Of a DNA stretch of 22,258 nt, positions 22,225-22,258 are shown piece by piece. Both the position numbers and the translations under genes were made by a program. A model generated the notes under the pieces. The model was given only the letters and a program-made list of their open reading frames with translations. It was not told where the DNA came from and searched no databases. The stretch is taken from positions 1 to 22,258 of IMG/VR virus record IMGVR_UViG_3300048912_000040; one strand, written 5' to 3'. This DNA comes from a virus. Numbering within the stretch: the stretch's first letter is position 1; each line of letters opens with the position of its first letter.

Positions 22225-22258
22225 AAACCCTCAAAACCTGCGGCGTCTAAAATGCGTG

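Noticed and set aside
1-22258. tRNA genes, integrase, att sites, IS elements and a phage repressor
   Set aside because: Looked for and not seen; cloverleaf or transposase-like sequences were not recognised by eye, so absence is not proven.

Overview
The window is a late-gene block of a tailed phage or prophage with an HK97-type head and a long non-contractile tail (siphovirus morphology). Every convincing gene lies on the minus strand, so the block reads from right (about 22,224) to left. The host is probably an alphaproteobacterium, most likely Rhizobiales/Bradyrhizobium-like. This rests on the GTA-like distal tail pair (DUF2460 then a DUF2163/BR0599-type hub), a GTA-type 3TM holin and GC-rich coding sequence; it is inference. 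No integrase, repressor, att site, tRNA, rRNA, IS element or CRISPR array is visible, so a free phage and a prophage cannot be told apart.

Layout in transcription order. Packaging and head: small and large terminase, portal, prohead protease, major capsid protein (22,224-17,060). Head surface and neck: a 62-aa protein, a 64-aa protein, gp6-like connector, head-closure protein, a 351-aa lectin-like protein and a tail terminator candidate (16,998-14,106). Tail: tube protein, tail-assembly chaperones with a very clear -1 frameshift signal, a gp10-like protein, tape measure, DUF2460, hub, and a tip protein ending in a SPRY-like domain, then two unknown small tail genes and a glycine-rich adhesin candidate (14,043-3,330). 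An intrinsic terminator-like hairpin follows (about 3,297-3,318). Lysis: endolysin, a 56-aa one-TM protein, 3TM holin, proline-rich lipoprotein (outer spanin candidate), a two-TM protein and a 37-aa one-TM protein (3,278-1,473). The block ends with a calcineurin-like phosphoesterase, a SprT-like zinc peptidase and a 62-aa unknown (1,473-7).

Most neighbouring genes are tightly coupled through ATGA, TGATG or TAATG overlaps, and these settle several start codons. The exceptions stand out. The two high-copy genes, capsid and tail tube, have short intergenic regions on both sides holding perfect RNA hairpins, and they share a near-identical ribosome-binding leader (TGGAGAACTA).

Most interesting observations: (1) a 48-residue module shared by the stand-alone 62-aa protein just after the capsid gene and the N-terminus of the 351-aa protein, where a polyglycine linker joins it to a GH54/concanavalin-like lectin domain, suggesting a lectin displayed on the head or neck; (2) a textbook -1 frameshift cassette (A AAT TTT, 6-nt spacer, 11-bp stem) fusing the two tail chaperone frames; (3) hairpin-bracketed capsid and tail-tube cistrons; (4) a lysis region dense in very small membrane proteins.
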